From: Micromonospora inositola
GTDB lineage: Bacteria; Actinomycetota; Actinomycetes; Mycobacteriales; Micromonosporaceae
Direction: 5' to 3'
DNA: 64,000 nt
NCBI RefSeq assembly: GCF_900090285.1
Contig: NZ_LT607754.1
Coordinates: 5,358,001 to 5,422,000 of the forward strand
A model generated the notes under the pieces. The model saw only the letters and a list, made by a program, of their open reading frames with translations. It was not told the origin of the DNA and did no database searches. Positions 35,528 through 44,429 of this stretch are shown here, piece by piece (within the stretch, counting starts at the first letter, position 1; each line of letters opens with the position of its first letter). The position numbers and the translations under genes were made by a program.

Positions 35528-37339
35528 TCATGTCCGCCCACCCGGGGCCGACGGCTGGTCCGCGGCCTCGGCCGGCGGCCCGGCTTCGGCCGGCTTTCGG
35601 TCTTGTTGCGACGGCGACGGATCGCGTCCCGCCTGCTCGTGGCGCCGGCGGTCACGCCGCCGGTCCACGAGGGCGGCGACCAGCAGCGATCCCGCCGCCG
35701 CGGCGCGGCCCCACCGGCGCAGGGCGGCGCGAACCGGGCCGGGCGGCGAGGGCGGGGGCGGCCCGGGCACCACCACCCGGTCGACCCCGGGGTACGCGAG
35801 CCGGGAAGCCTCGATCGCCTCCTCCTCCGACCGCGCGGCCCGATTTCCCGAGAGGACCACGGGCGCCGTCTCGTCGCGGTAGCGCCAACGCCACACGTCG
35901 CCGTCCGGCCACAACTCGATCCGCTCGCCTGGTCGGTCCTGCGCCGGGGTCGCCGGCGCGCCGGCGCCGTCCCCGGCGGGCTCCCCCGCCGGCCGCCGCA
36001 CGGCCCGCCGAAGGTCGGCAAGGGTGAGTTCACCGAGCCCGCCGGACTTGCCGCGGCGCAGCGCCCGCGCCGTGAGGAATGCGACCGCACCGGCCAGCAG
36101 CGGCAGGACGAGCGCCAGCACCCGGAACAGCGCCAGCAGGTCGTAGACGGGTACCCGCAGCAGCCGGGCGATGATGTCGTCTCCCGCGGCGACCACGAGC
36201 ACCGCGTAGAAGGTGAGCGCGGCGATGCCGACGCCGAGCCGGACGGGGTGGTCGCGGGGCCGGTCGAGGAGGTGGTGCGGCCGACGGTCCTTCGTGCGTA
36301 GCCGCTCGGCGAACGGCCACGCGTAGAGGGCGAGGAAGGTGATCCCGCCGAGCACCACACCGGGGAAGAACGGCGCGGGGACGAGATGCCCGGCGACGCT
36401 GAACTCCCACGGCGGGAACAGCCGCAGGGCCCCGTCGCCCCAGGCGACGTACCAGTCGGGCTGGGCCGGCGAGGTGGACTGGGCGGGTTCGAACGGGCCG
36501 TAGAGCCAGACGGGGTTGATCTGCACCAGGCCACCGAGGGCGAACAGCACCGCCAGCACCCAGGCGAACAGGGCGAGCGAACGCAGCGCATAGCTCGGCC
36601 ACAGCCGCGACCCGACCACGTTGTGCTCGGTCCGCCCCGGGCCCGGGAACTGGCTGTGCTTCTGCCGGACCAGGATGCCCAGGTGCAGGGACACGAGGGC
36701 GACCAGGACGGCCGGCACCAGCAGGACGTGGCTGACGAACAGCCGGGGGATCATCGTGTCGGAGGGGAACTCCCCGCCGAGGGCCAGCGAGGCCAGCCAC
36801 GTGCCGACCAGCGGGATCGACTCGACCACCGAGGTGATGATCCGCAGGCCCAGCCCGGAGACCAGGTCGTCCGGCATGGAGTAGCCGGTGAAGCCGTTGG
36901 CCAGGGCCAGGGTCAGCATGGTCACGCCGATCAGCCAGTTGAGCTCGCGCGGCTTACGGAACGCCCCGGTGAAGAAGATCCGGGTCAGGTGCAGCAGGAT
37001 CGCGGCAACGAAGACCAGCGCGGCCCAGTGGTGGGTCTGCCGGATCAGCAGGCCGGCCCGGACGTCCCAGCTCAGCCGGACCGTCGACGCGTACGCGGCG
37101 GAGGTGGTGGCACCGTCCAGCGGGGCGTAGGCACCGTGGTAGACCCGGTGGGCGGAGCTGGCGTCGAAGAAGAAGGTCAGGTAGACGCCGGTGAGGATCA
37201 GCGCGACGAACGAGTAGAGCGCGATCTCGCCGAGCATGAACGACCAGTGGTCGGGGAAGACCTTCGCCAGCGCCCGGCGGGTGATCGGGGACAGCCGCAG
37301 CCGGTCGTCCAGCGCCCGGGCCAGCCGGTCGGTGATCAC
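35528..37339 (-). CDS. qcrB: Cytochrome bc complex cytochrome b subunit
   Basis: A 603-aa actinobacterial-type cytochrome b with eight to nine transmembrane helices. Haem b ligands are His pairs in HHWAALVFVAAILLHLTRIF and SHVLLVPAVLVALVSLHLG. The quinol-site motif is PDWY in SPAQPDWYVAWGDGALRLF (PEWY-type loop). KHSQFPGPGRTEHNVVG is diagnostic of the actinobacterial form. A soluble Pro/Arg-rich extension of about 160 residues follows the last helix. It oxidises menaquinol and passes electrons to the Rieske protein. GTG 37339 overlaps the qcrA stop. Confidence 0.94.
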   Translation of the reverse strand: MITDRLARALDDRLRLSPITRRALAKVFPDHWSFMLGEIALYSFVALILTGVYLTFFFDASSAHRVYHGAYAPLDGATTSAAYASTVRLSWDVRAGLLIRQTHHWAALVFVAAILLHLTRIFFTGAFRKPRELNWLIGVTMLTLALANGFTGYSMPDDLVSGLGLRIITSVVESIPLVGTWLASLALGGEFPSDTMIPRLFVSHVLLVPAVLVALVSLHLGILVRQKHSQFPGPGRTEHNVVGSRLWPSYALRSLALFAWVLAVLFALGGLVQINPVWLYGPFEPAQSTSPAQPDWYVAWGDGALRLFPPWEFSVAGHLVPAPFFPGVVLGGITFLALYAWPFAERLRTKDRRPHHLLDRPRDHPVRLGVGIAALTFYAVLVVAAGDDIIARLLRVPVYDLLALFRVLALVLPLLAGAVAFLTARALRRGKSGGLGELTLADLRRAVRRPAGEPAGDGAGAPATPAQDRPGERIELWPDGDVWRWRYRDETAPVVLSGNRAARSEEEAIEASRLAYPGVDRVVVPGPPPPSPPGPVRAALRRWGRAAAAGSLLVAALVDRRRDRRRHEQAGRDPSPSQQDRKPAEAGPPAEAADQPSAPGGRT

Positions 37340-38199
37340 GGCGTGTCCCAGAATCCGGCGCCGGGTGGCGCGGTGAAGTCACCGGTGGCGCGCAGAAAGC
37401 TGTCCGGGCCGACCTCGATCGGCAGGCCGGGCAGCGCCCGCGCGGCCGGTCCGCCCACCGGCCGGGCGTTCGCCAGCAGGTCGAACGACGACTGGTGGCA
37501 GGGGCAGAGCACCCGTCCGGCACCCTTGAGGTAGATCCGGACCGGGCAGCCGGCGTGCGTGCAGAGCAGCGACCAGACGACCAGCCCGTCCAGGTGTCCC
37601 CCGGAGGGCGGTCGGGAGAAGCGCTGCGGCTCCAGGCGGACCGCGAAGGCGGGGCCGTCCCCGGCGTCGACGTGACCCTCGGGGAACACCGCGACCATGG
37701 TGTTCGCGAGTACGTCCGCCGGCCGCACCGGCCGTCCGTCGGCGGTCACCAGCCGCACGCCGGGCCCCCACGGGGTGTCCTTGCGCGCCCCCACCGGACG
37801 GGCCCGGTCCCACGGCAGCAGGGACCGCAGCGGAAACAGCGCGGCGACGCCGAGCGCGGTCAGCGCCAGACCGAGGGCAGCGAGCAGGCCCCGCCGCCGC
37901 AGCGGGCTGTCCGGCGCGGTGAGCACCGCCGCGGTCATCGCCTGCTCCGCCGGGGGCGGGGTGAAGCCCTCGTGCTCCTCGACGTACCCGCCGACCGGCA
38001 CCAGTCGCCGGCCCCAGACTGCGAGGCCCACGGCCAGTCCGGCGAAGGCGACCGCGAGGCAGACCCCCTCCCACCGGGTGTCGTCGCCCAGCCCGTACGT
38101 GACGGCGAAGCCCGCCCCTCCGGCGGCGCTGACTCCGAACGCGGCGACGATCCGGCGGCTCACCGCTCGCTCGGTCGCCGAGGGACGTGGTCCGCTCAC
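37336..38199 (-). CDS. qcrA: Rieske iron-sulfur subunit of bcc complex
   Basis: A 287-aa membrane-anchored Rieske protein with three N-terminal transmembrane segments, as in actinobacteria. The [2Fe-2S] ligands are in CTHAGCPVRI and CPCHQSSFD (two Cys, two His, plus the disulfide Cys). GTG 38199 is chosen because it overlaps the qcrC stop as GTGA and has GGAGGG upstream; an in-frame GTG at 38223 also exists. It carries electrons from quinol to the dihaem QcrC. Confidence 0.94.
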   Translation of the reverse strand: MSGPRPSATERAVSRRIVAAFGVSAAGGAGFAVTYGLGDDTRWEGVCLAVAFAGLAVGLAVWGRRLVPVGGYVEEHEGFTPPPAEQAMTAAVLTAPDSPLRRRGLLAALGLALTALGVAALFPLRSLLPWDRARPVGARKDTPWGPGVRLVTADGRPVRPADVLANTMVAVFPEGHVDAGDGPAFAVRLEPQRFSRPPSGGHLDGLVVWSLLCTHAGCPVRIYLKGAGRVLCPCHQSSFDLLANARPVGGPAARALPGLPIEVGPDSFLRATGDFTAPPGAGFWDTP

Positions 38200-38999
38200 T
38201 CCCCAGCCCTCCGGCCCAGCCACCGGACGGCGGCCACCAGCAGGCCCAGGACGGCCACCCAGGCGACCAGCCCCTCGACCAGGGGGCCGAGGCGGCCGAG
38301 CGGGTTGCCGCCCCGGTCCAGCCGCTCGCTGTGCAGCCGCTGCACGTAGGCGGTCAGGTCGTTGACCTGCTGGTCGTCGAGGACCTGGCTGGGGAAGACC
38401 GGCATCAGCCCGGGGCCGACCCGGACCGCCTCGGCCACCTGCGTCGCCGTCGACTGGTACAGCGGGGGCGCGACCCAGCCGTTGGTCAGCACGGCGCCCC
38501 CGCCGGTCGCCCCGTGACAGGGTGCACAGTTCGCGGCGAAGATCTCCCGACCGGGGACCAGGTCACCCCGGGCCAGCTGGGGAATCCCCGGACCGCCACC
38601 GCCGAAGCGGCCGACGTGGTCCACCAGTGCCGCGATGTCGCCAGCCGAGAAGACCGGTTCGCGGCGTACGGACTGCGGCACCTCCTGCGACACCGGCATC
38701 CGACCGGTGGAGACCTGAAAGTCCACCGAGGCGGGACCGACGCCGACCAGGGACGGTCCCCGCTGCGTGCCCTGTCCCTGCTTGCCGTGGCAGCTCGCGC
38801 ACTGCCCCAGGTAGAGCTCGGCGCCCCGGTCCGCGGTGCCGGACGGGGGCGTGGGAGCGGCCGGCGCCGCCGGCTCCCCGGGGGCCGGCCCGGGGGTCAA
38901 CACCACCGGGCCCGCGGCGAGCACCAGCACGGCCGCGACCACGAGGGCCCGGCGCGCGTGCAGGGCGGGCGGGCTCGCCACCGCTCGTGACCGGAGCAC
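38196..38999 (-). CDS. qcrC: Dihaem cytochrome c subunit of bcc complex
   Basis: A 267-aa protein with an N-terminal hydrophobic anchor (residues 17-35), two haem c motifs CASCH (near 67) and CAPCH (near 158), and a C-terminal transmembrane helix. This is the QcrC/cytochrome cc layout that replaces soluble cytochrome c in actinobacteria and hands electrons directly to the oxidase. The GTG start follows the preceding cytochrome stop by 3 bases. Confidence 0.93.
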   Translation of the reverse strand: MLRSRAVASPPALHARRALVVAAVLVLAAGPVVLTPGPAPGEPAAPAAPTPPSGTADRGAELYLGQCASCHGKQGQGTQRGPSLVGVGPASVDFQVSTGRMPVSQEVPQSVRREPVFSAGDIAALVDHVGRFGGGGPGIPQLARGDLVPGREIFAANCAPCHGATGGGAVLTNGWVAPPLYQSTATQVAEAVRVGPGLMPVFPSQVLDDQQVNDLTAYVQRLHSERLDRGGNPLGRLGPLVEGLVAWVAVLGLLVAAVRWLGRRAGE

Positions 39000-39002
39000 C
39001 GG

Positions 39003-39395
39003 TCAGTCCAGCGTGTAGAGGTAGGCGGCGATGTCCTGCGCGTCGATCGCGTTGACGCCCAGCTTCGGCATGGCCGTGCCCGGCTCGACCGCCTGCGGGT
39101 CGGAGATCCAGCGCCGCAGGTTGTCGGCATTGTTGGGCAGCTGACCGGCGATGTAGGAGCGGGCGCCGAAGCGGGTCAGCGGCGGACCGACCAGGCCGTC
39201 GGCGCGGTTGACGCCGGGGATGGTGTGGCACGATCCGCAGCCGTACTGGGCTATCAGCTCCGCGCCCCGGTCGGGCCGCCCGTTGCGCGACTCCGGTGGT
39301 GGCGGTGGTGGCGTCGAGGCGCAGCCGGTGACCGAGGCGACCGGCAGGCTCGCGAGGGCCGCACCGAGCGCCCAGAGCTGACGGGGCAGCTTCAT
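39003..39395 (-). CDS. Monohaem c-type cytochrome lipoprotein
   Basis: A 130-aa exported lipoprotein: signal sequence then lipobox SVTGC near residue 25, a Pro-rich linker, and one class I cytochrome c domain with CGSCH (near 54) and an axial Met in GTAMPKLG. It is not part of the usual actinobacterial qcrCAB/ctaCDE set. It may add an electron-transfer step between QcrC and the haem c domain of CtaC, or accept electrons from another donor. It overlaps ctaG by 4 bp, so it belongs to this operon. Confidence 0.88.
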   Translation of the reverse strand: MKLPRQLWALGAALASLPVASVTGCASTPPPPPPESRNGRPDRGAELIAQYGCGSCHTIPGVNRADGLVGPPLTRFGARSYIAGQLPNNADNLRRWISDPQAVEPGTAMPKLGVNAIDAQDIAAYLYTLD

Positions 39396-40306
39396 CGCAG
39401 CATCCCTTCCGTTCCGGCTTCGACCGCCACCGGGTCGGCCGCTCGGCGTGCCTGGTCGCCGTCCAGGCCGTCGGGGCGGTCGCGGTCCATTCGCAGCAGC
39501 CAGCGCAGGAACACGCTCAGCGCCACGACCAGCACGACCAGGTCCATCGGCGCCCACATCAGCAGCCCCGCGAGTTGCTGGTCGGTGAGCGGTTCGGCGT
39601 CGAACACCCGGGCCGGGTAGACCGGCTCCGGGGCGAAGGTGAGCACCGCGCCGAGGGCTGACGCGGGCAGCATGGTGCCGACCAGCAGCAGCACCGTCAC
39701 CGGCGCGGGCGCCCGATGCCGTGACGAGCCGAGCACCGGCGCCCAGAACAGCCAGGCCGTCACCAGGAAACACAGATGCTCGGCGGCGTGCACCGCGGGA
39801 CGGTCCACCGCCGCGACGTACGGCCCGGGCAGGTGCCAGAACCACAGGACGACGGTCTGGCCCGCGCCGGCCAGCAGGGCGTACGCGGCCGGCCGGCGCA
39901 ACCGGCGTACCGGCGGCGCCACCCGCCAGCGGGCCAGCAGCCGACGCAGCGGCGCCGGCGCGGCCAGGCTCAGCGGCAGCCCCGCCGCGCCGGCCGCGAG
40001 CAGTGGCCCCGCCACCAGCAGGAGCAGCATGTGCTGGGCCATGTGTCCGGTGAAGGAGGACTCGGCGAACTCGTGCACCGGGCCCTGGTCCGCCGCGAGG
40101 ACCACCAGCACCCCGGCGCCGAACGCGCCCACCCGCCAGCCCGGTACGACCTGGCCGGCGCCCCGGCGCGTCCACAGCTCCTGGACGCCCCGGCCGTACC
40201 CGGCCATCAGCAGGCAGGCGGTGACGACCGCCAGCATGGTCAGCAGGCCCTCGGCCAGCGGGCTCGGGCCGGGCCCGTGGGCCCGGTCGACGCTCAGCGC
40301 TGGCAT
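39392..40306 (-). CDS. ctaG: Cytochrome c oxidase assembly protein, caa3 CtaG type
   Basis: A 304-aa membrane protein with seven or more helices of the caa3_CtaG family (unrelated to mitochondrial Cox11/CtaG). Diagnostic stretches are FTGHMAQHMLLLLVAGPLLA, GQTVVLWFWHLPGPYVAAVD and VHAAEHLCFLVTAWLFWAPV, rich in conserved His that may handle copper. It is needed for copper-centre assembly in caa3 oxidases. It overlaps the genes on both sides. Confidence 0.92.
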   Translation of the reverse strand: MPALSVDRAHGPGPSPLAEGLLTMLAVVTACLLMAGYGRGVQELWTRRGAGQVVPGWRVGAFGAGVLVVLAADQGPVHEFAESSFTGHMAQHMLLLLVAGPLLAAGAAGLPLSLAAPAPLRRLLARWRVAPPVRRLRRPAAYALLAGAGQTVVLWFWHLPGPYVAAVDRPAVHAAEHLCFLVTAWLFWAPVLGSSRHRAPAPVTVLLLVGTMLPASALGAVLTFAPEPVYPARVFDAEPLTDQQLAGLLMWAPMDLVVLVVALSVFLRWLLRMDRDRPDGLDGDQARRAADPVAVEAGTEGMLR

Positions 40307-40695
40307 GGCGGCAGCACCAGGACGGCGACCCCACCGAGCACGATGATGGCCAGGAACAGCAGGTTGGCCCAGACGCCCACCACGGCGAGCATTCGGGACC
40401 GGCCGAACGCCCGGTCCTCGGCGCCGCCGGACTGCGCCCGCACGGTGCGCCGCCAGACCAGCGCGGCCACCAGCAGCGACCCGACGGTGACCAGGCCCGG
40501 GATCACCACCGCAAGGCCGACGGCCTGCCAGAGCGATACGGCGGCGACCCGCTCGGAGCCGGCGGCGCAGGTGAGCTCGTCGACGCTCCAGGCGGCCAGC
40601 AGGTGTATCGCCCAGGCGACGGCGCCACCGAGCACTCCGTACCAGAGCAGCAGCCCGCCGGCCAGGCGAGCCCGGGCGCCGGGCCGGGTGGTCAT
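40294..40695 (-). CDS. Small membrane protein in oxidase operon
   Basis: A 133-aa protein with three predicted transmembrane helices (about residues 12-32, 56-82 and 104-128), no haem or copper motif that I can see. Its ATG overlaps the ctaE stop (TGATG) and its end overlaps ctaG by 13 bp, so it is translated with the oxidase. It could be a small oxidase subunit or an assembly factor. I do not recognise a named family. Confidence 0.75.
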   Translation of the reverse strand: MTTRPGARARLAGGLLLWYGVLGGAVAWAIHLLAAWSVDELTCAAGSERVAAVSLWQAVGLAVVIPGLVTVGSLLVAALVWRRTVRAQSGGAEDRAFGRSRMLAVVGVWANLLFLAIIVLGGVAVLVLPPCQR

Positions 40696-41324
40696 CACAG
40701 TCGCGGGGAGAGGTAGATGGTGAACAGGATGGCGACCCACACCGCGTCGACGAAGTGCCAGTAGATCGCGGTGATGCGGACCCGCTCGTGCCGGTGGGCG
40801 CCGAAGCTGTCGCCGCGCAGGGAGGCGGCGAACAGCCAGCTGATCATGGTCAGTCCGACCAGGACGTGCAGCCCGTGGAAGCCGGTGATCAGGTAGAACA
40901 GCGAGCCGTACACGTCGGTGGTCATGGTGAACCGCTTCAGGTTCTCGGCGTACTCGGTGGCCAGCAGGACCAGGAAGGTCACCCCGAGTACCAGCGTGGC
41001 GGCCAGGCCGCAGCGCAGCCGCCAGCGCTGGCCGCGGCGGATGCCGTGCTCCGCCCAGATCACCGGAAGGCTGCTGGGAACCAGCACGGCGGTCATCACC
41101 AGCGGCGTGAGGAGCTTGGGGTTCCCGTTGCCACCCGGCGGCCACTGTGGACCGTACTGGAAGCGGAGGTAGAAGTAGCTGCCGAGCAGGCAGGCGAAGA
41201 GGGTGGCCTCGGTGACCACGAGCAGGACCATGCCCCACCAGCCGGTCGACCGACCGACCGGCAGCTCGGTGCTCAGCGCCTCAGCGCCGGTGGCCGCCGC
41301 CACGACTCCGCCCCGGTCCGTCAT
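40695..41324 (-). CDS. ctaE: Cytochrome c oxidase subunit III
   Basis: A 209-aa haem-copper oxidase subunit III with five helices. Typical motifs: WGMVLLVVTEATLFACLLGS, YLITGFHGLHVLVGL and the C-terminal ITAIYWHFVDAVWVAIL. It stabilises subunit I and proton uptake. The ATG overlaps the ctaD stop as ATGA. Confidence 0.94.
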   Translation of the reverse strand: MTDRGGVVAAATGAEALSTELPVGRSTGWWGMVLLVVTEATLFACLLGSYFYLRFQYGPQWPPGGNGNPKLLTPLVMTAVLVPSSLPVIWAEHGIRRGQRWRLRCGLAATLVLGVTFLVLLATEYAENLKRFTMTTDVYGSLFYLITGFHGLHVLVGLTMISWLFAASLRGDSFGAHRHERVRITAIYWHFVDAVWVAILFTIYLSPRL

Positions 41325-43249
41325 GCCGCCACCCCGAGTTCCTCGTCCGGGTGGCGGGGCGGCCAGAGCCAGACCGCGATCGTCGCCACCACCACGACCA
41401 TGGCGACGGCCGCCACCGGGTACCAGGCCAGGAGCATGGCGGTGAAGAAGACCAGCAGCGCGCCGGCGAGCAGGAGCGGCTTGAGCGTCGGCTCGGGCAT
41501 CCGCACCGCCCGCTCGGTGTGGGCGTCCAGCTCGCTGGTGAACAGGGTCCGGCGGCCCTCGCTGAGGATACGGTCCGCCGTCGCCCCGGCACCGGTCGAC
41601 TCGGCGGTCCGCTCGTCCCAGGTCGGGTGCAGGCTGTGCACCCGGGGCACCACCGGGAAGTTGTACGGCTCGGGCGGCGACGCGGTCGACCACTCCAGGC
41701 TGTCGCCGTCCCACGGGTCGGCCGGGGCCGGCCGGCCCCGGCGTACCGCGTGCACCACGCCGACGAGCACGAGCAGCAGTCCGACGGCGAGCAGGTACGA
41801 CCCGGCGGTGCTGACCAGGTTCCAGCCGTCCCAGCCGGGCTCGCTGCGGTAGGTGTAGACCCGCCGTGGCATGCCGAACAGGCCGTAGAGGTGCATCGGG
41901 AAGAACGTGACGTGCATGCCGGCGAAGACCAGCCAGAACGCCCAGCGGCCCAACCGCTCGTGGTACATCCGCCCGGTGATCTTGGGCAGCCAGTAGTAGA
42001 TGCCGGCGAGCATCGGGAAGACCGCCCCACCGATCAGCACGTAGTGGAAGTGCGCCACCACGAAGTAGGAGTCGGTGACCTGCTGGTCGAACGCGGTGAT
42101 CGCGAACATCGCGCCGGTGAAGCCGCCCAGCACGAATGTCACCACGAATCCGATGACGAACAGCAGCGGTACCCGGATCACCAACCGGCCGAGCAGCATG
42201 GTGGCCAGCCAGGCGAAGATCTGGATCCCGGACGGGATGGTGATGATCGTGCTGGCCGCGCTGAAGAAGCTGTAGGACAGCTGCGGCAGTCCGGTGGCGA
42301 ACATGTGGTGCACCCAGACGCCGAACGAGATGATCGCGATCGCCACGATGGACAGCACGATCAGCGGGTAGCCGACCACCCCCCGTCGGGTGAACGCGGG
42401 CAGCACGGCGGAGACGATGCCCAGCGCCGGCATCACGATGATGTAGACGTCGGGGTGACCGAAGATCCAGAACAGGTGCTGCCAGAGCAGCACGTTGCCG
42501 CCGCCGGACGGGTCGAAGAAGTGGGTGTCGAACCGCCGGTCGAGGAAGAGCATGGCGTTGTCCGCGTTCAGCGCCGGCAACGCGAAGATCACCATGAACG
42601 CGGTGGCCACGATCGCCCAGACGAACAGCGGCACCCGGTTGAGCGACATTCCGGGAGCGCGCAGCTTGAGCGCGGTGACGATGAAGTTGATCGCCCCGGA
42701 GGTGGTGGAGATGCCGAGGAAGAGCAGCCCGAGCGCGTAGACGTCCATGTGCAGGCCGGGGTTGTGCTGCTCCCCGCTGAGCGGCACGTAGGCGAACCAA
42801 CCGTTGTTCGGCGCCGCGCCGAACGGCAGGCTCGTCCACATGAACAGCCCGGCGAACAGGAAGACCCAGTAGCCGAACGCGTTCAGCCTCGGGAATGCCA
42901 TGTCCCGGGAGCCGATCATCAGGGGGACGAGGAAGTTGCCGAAGCCGAAGAGCATCGGTGTGGCGAACAGGAAGATCATCGCAGTGCCGTGCATGGAGAA
43001 AAGCTGGTTGTACTCCTGCGGCGACACCACGCCCGCCTCCGGTCGGGCGAGCTGGGTACGCATCACCAGGGCGCTGAGCCCGGCGAGGACGAAGAAGAGC
43101 CCGGCGGTGACCAGGTAGCGACGGCCGATCCTCTTGTGGTCGACGGTGCTGAACCAGGCCCGCAGCGAGGCACGCTCGGCCCAGTGCTCGGTCAGCCGCG
43201 CCAGGTCCTCCCGGGTGGGGCCGGGCGGCGGTGTGATGGTGGTCGACAT
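41321..43249 (-). CDS. ctaD: Cytochrome c oxidase subunit I with unusual proton-channel residues
   Basis: A 642-aa haem-copper oxidase subunit I. All redox ligands are present: haem a His in MHGTAMIFLF, CuB His265 with the cross-linked Tyr269 in GHPDVY, His314-His315 in WVHHMF, and the haem a3/a His pair in AHFHYVLIGG. However, Asp267 replaces the D-channel Glu of GHPEVY, and Gln343 (SGIQIFAW) replaces the K-channel Lys of GIKxF. The 76-residue spacing equals that of E278/K354 in Paracoccus, so the alignment is firm. Two extra C-terminal helices (about 590-635) resemble a fused subunit IV. ATG 43249 follows GGGGAGG. Confidence 0.95.
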   Translation of the reverse strand: MSTTITPPPGPTREDLARLTEHWAERASLRAWFSTVDHKRIGRRYLVTAGLFFVLAGLSALVMRTQLARPEAGVVSPQEYNQLFSMHGTAMIFLFATPMLFGFGNFLVPLMIGSRDMAFPRLNAFGYWVFLFAGLFMWTSLPFGAAPNNGWFAYVPLSGEQHNPGLHMDVYALGLLFLGISTTSGAINFIVTALKLRAPGMSLNRVPLFVWAIVATAFMVIFALPALNADNAMLFLDRRFDTHFFDPSGGGNVLLWQHLFWIFGHPDVYIIVMPALGIVSAVLPAFTRRGVVGYPLIVLSIVAIAIISFGVWVHHMFATGLPQLSYSFFSAASTIITIPSGIQIFAWLATMLLGRLVIRVPLLFVIGFVVTFVLGGFTGAMFAITAFDQQVTDSYFVVAHFHYVLIGGAVFPMLAGIYYWLPKITGRMYHERLGRWAFWLVFAGMHVTFFPMHLYGLFGMPRRVYTYRSEPGWDGWNLVSTAGSYLLAVGLLLVLVGVVHAVRRGRPAPADPWDGDSLEWSTASPPEPYNFPVVPRVHSLHPTWDERTAESTGAGATADRILSEGRRTLFTSELDAHTERAVRMPEPTLKPLLLAGALLVFFTAMLLAWYPVAAVAMVVVVATIAVWLWPPRHPDEELGVAA

Positions 43250-43263
43250 CTCGCCTCCCCGGC

Positions 43264-44292
43264 CTACTCCAGCGACCGCAGGTACGCGATGAGATCGGGC
43301 AACTGCGCGGCGTCGACCGGCTGAGGGGGCATGGCGTTGCCGGGCTTGACCGTCTGCGAGTTCGCGATCCAGCCGCCCAGGTGCCCGGCGTCGTTGGGCA
43401 CGGCGCCGGCGCCGATGCTCCACCGCGAGCCCATGTTCGACAGGTCGGGCCCTACCCGCCCCTGCGCGTCGGTGCCCCGCACCGCGTGGCAGGCCGCGCA
43501 GGTGCCCTGCACGAACGCCTGCTGGCCCCGCCGCTCGGCGTCGGTCCTCGGCTGACGGGCCGGGGCGTTCAGTCGGGCCAACCACGCGTCGAAGTCGGCG
43601 CGGGGTTGCGCCACGACCAGGAAGGCCATGTGGGCGTGCTGGGTGCCGCAGTACTCGGCGCACTGGCCGCGGTAGCTGCCGGCCCGCTCCGCCCGCAGCC
43701 AGGTCTCCCGGGTCTCGCCGGCGATCAGGTCCGTCTTCGGCATGAGCTGCGGTACCCAGAAGCTGTGCAGCACGTCGTCAGTCCGCAGGCGCACCCGCAC
43801 CCGCTCCCCCACCGGGATGTGGATCTCGTTGGCGGTGGCCCCGGACGCCCCCGCGTAGCGCACCTCCCACCACCACTTGTGACCGGTCACCTCGACGGCC
43901 GGGGCGTCCGGACCGGGACCGTGACCGAGTGCGGCGAGGTCGCGCAGGCCCACTCCGTACACGGCGACGAGGATGACGAAGGGCAGGCCGGCGCCGGCGA
44001 TCGTGACGAAGCGCAGCGGCTGACCGTGGCGCACCCGGACGTTGCCCCGCCGGAACACCAGTGCCCAGGACAACAGCACCATGACCTCGACGAACACCGC
44101 CATGGAGATCCAGAACAACAGCCACCAGAGGCCGGCGACCCGGGTCGCCCCGGTCCCTGCGGGATTGAGCGCCGAGGGAGTGTCGCCGGCGCATCCGGCG
44201 AGCAGGAGCAGGCCGTACAGCGCCGTGAGCACCGGGCGCGGCCGCCAGTGCCGCCCGGCCGTGCTCGAGGTCGTCTCCGCTGTCGTGTCCAC
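43264..44292 (-). CDS. ctaC: Cytochrome c oxidase subunit II with haem c domain
   Basis: A 342-aa subunit II. Signal/lipobox LLLLAGC near residue 34, two transmembrane helices, a cupredoxin domain with CuA ligands (His in VLHSFWVPQL; CAEYCGTQHAHM), and a C-terminal cytochrome c domain with CAACH (near 265) and Met in GNAMPPQP. This makes the enzyme caa3-type. GTG 44292 is chosen because it places a signal peptide at the start; upstream sequence is not exported-like. First gene of the nine-gene leftward operon. Confidence 0.93.
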   Translation of the reverse strand: MDTTAETTSSTAGRHWRPRPVLTALYGLLLLAGCAGDTPSALNPAGTGATRVAGLWWLLFWISMAVFVEVMVLLSWALVFRRGNVRVRHGQPLRFVTIAGAGLPFVILVAVYGVGLRDLAALGHGPGPDAPAVEVTGHKWWWEVRYAGASGATANEIHIPVGERVRVRLRTDDVLHSFWVPQLMPKTDLIAGETRETWLRAERAGSYRGQCAEYCGTQHAHMAFLVVAQPRADFDAWLARLNAPARQPRTDAERRGQQAFVQGTCAACHAVRGTDAQGRVGPDLSNMGSRWSIGAGAVPNDAGHLGGWIANSQTVKPGNAMPPQPVDAAQLPDLIAYLRSLE

Positions 44293-44429
44293 CAGGAGCG
44301 ACCCTAGGAGCTTCAGGTGCCTATCAGCCGGTTTATGACGAATATTGGGATCTGTCGTCGGAGTGCCATTTATGGTGGAGCCGCAGACCACTCCATCCGC
44401 AAGCGCCCCCGGGCGTGGACAGGGAGATC
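44293..44429. promoter_or_regulatory. Divergent promoter region ctaC / ccmC
   Basis: 137 bases separate the leftward oxidase operon from the rightward maturation operon. The middle (about 44325-44375) is clearly richer in A and T than its surroundings and must hold both promoters. I see no convincing operator palindrome. A shared control point would match oxidase synthesis to cytochrome maturation. Confidence 0.5.

Noticed and set aside
38199..38223. Upstream GTG (38223) as qcrA start
   Set aside because: GTG 38199 overlaps the qcrC stop as GTGA and has GGAGGG at proper spacing; the eight extra residues add nothing family-like.
39392..40306. CtaG considered as Cox11-type copper chaperone
   Set aside because: It has seven or more helices and the caa3_CtaG signatures, not the single-helix Cox11 fold.
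41351..43324. 657-codon open frame on the plus strand
   Set aside because: Antisense of ctaD; composition is dominated by E, H, Q, R and D, a typical shadow of a hydrophobic membrane gene.
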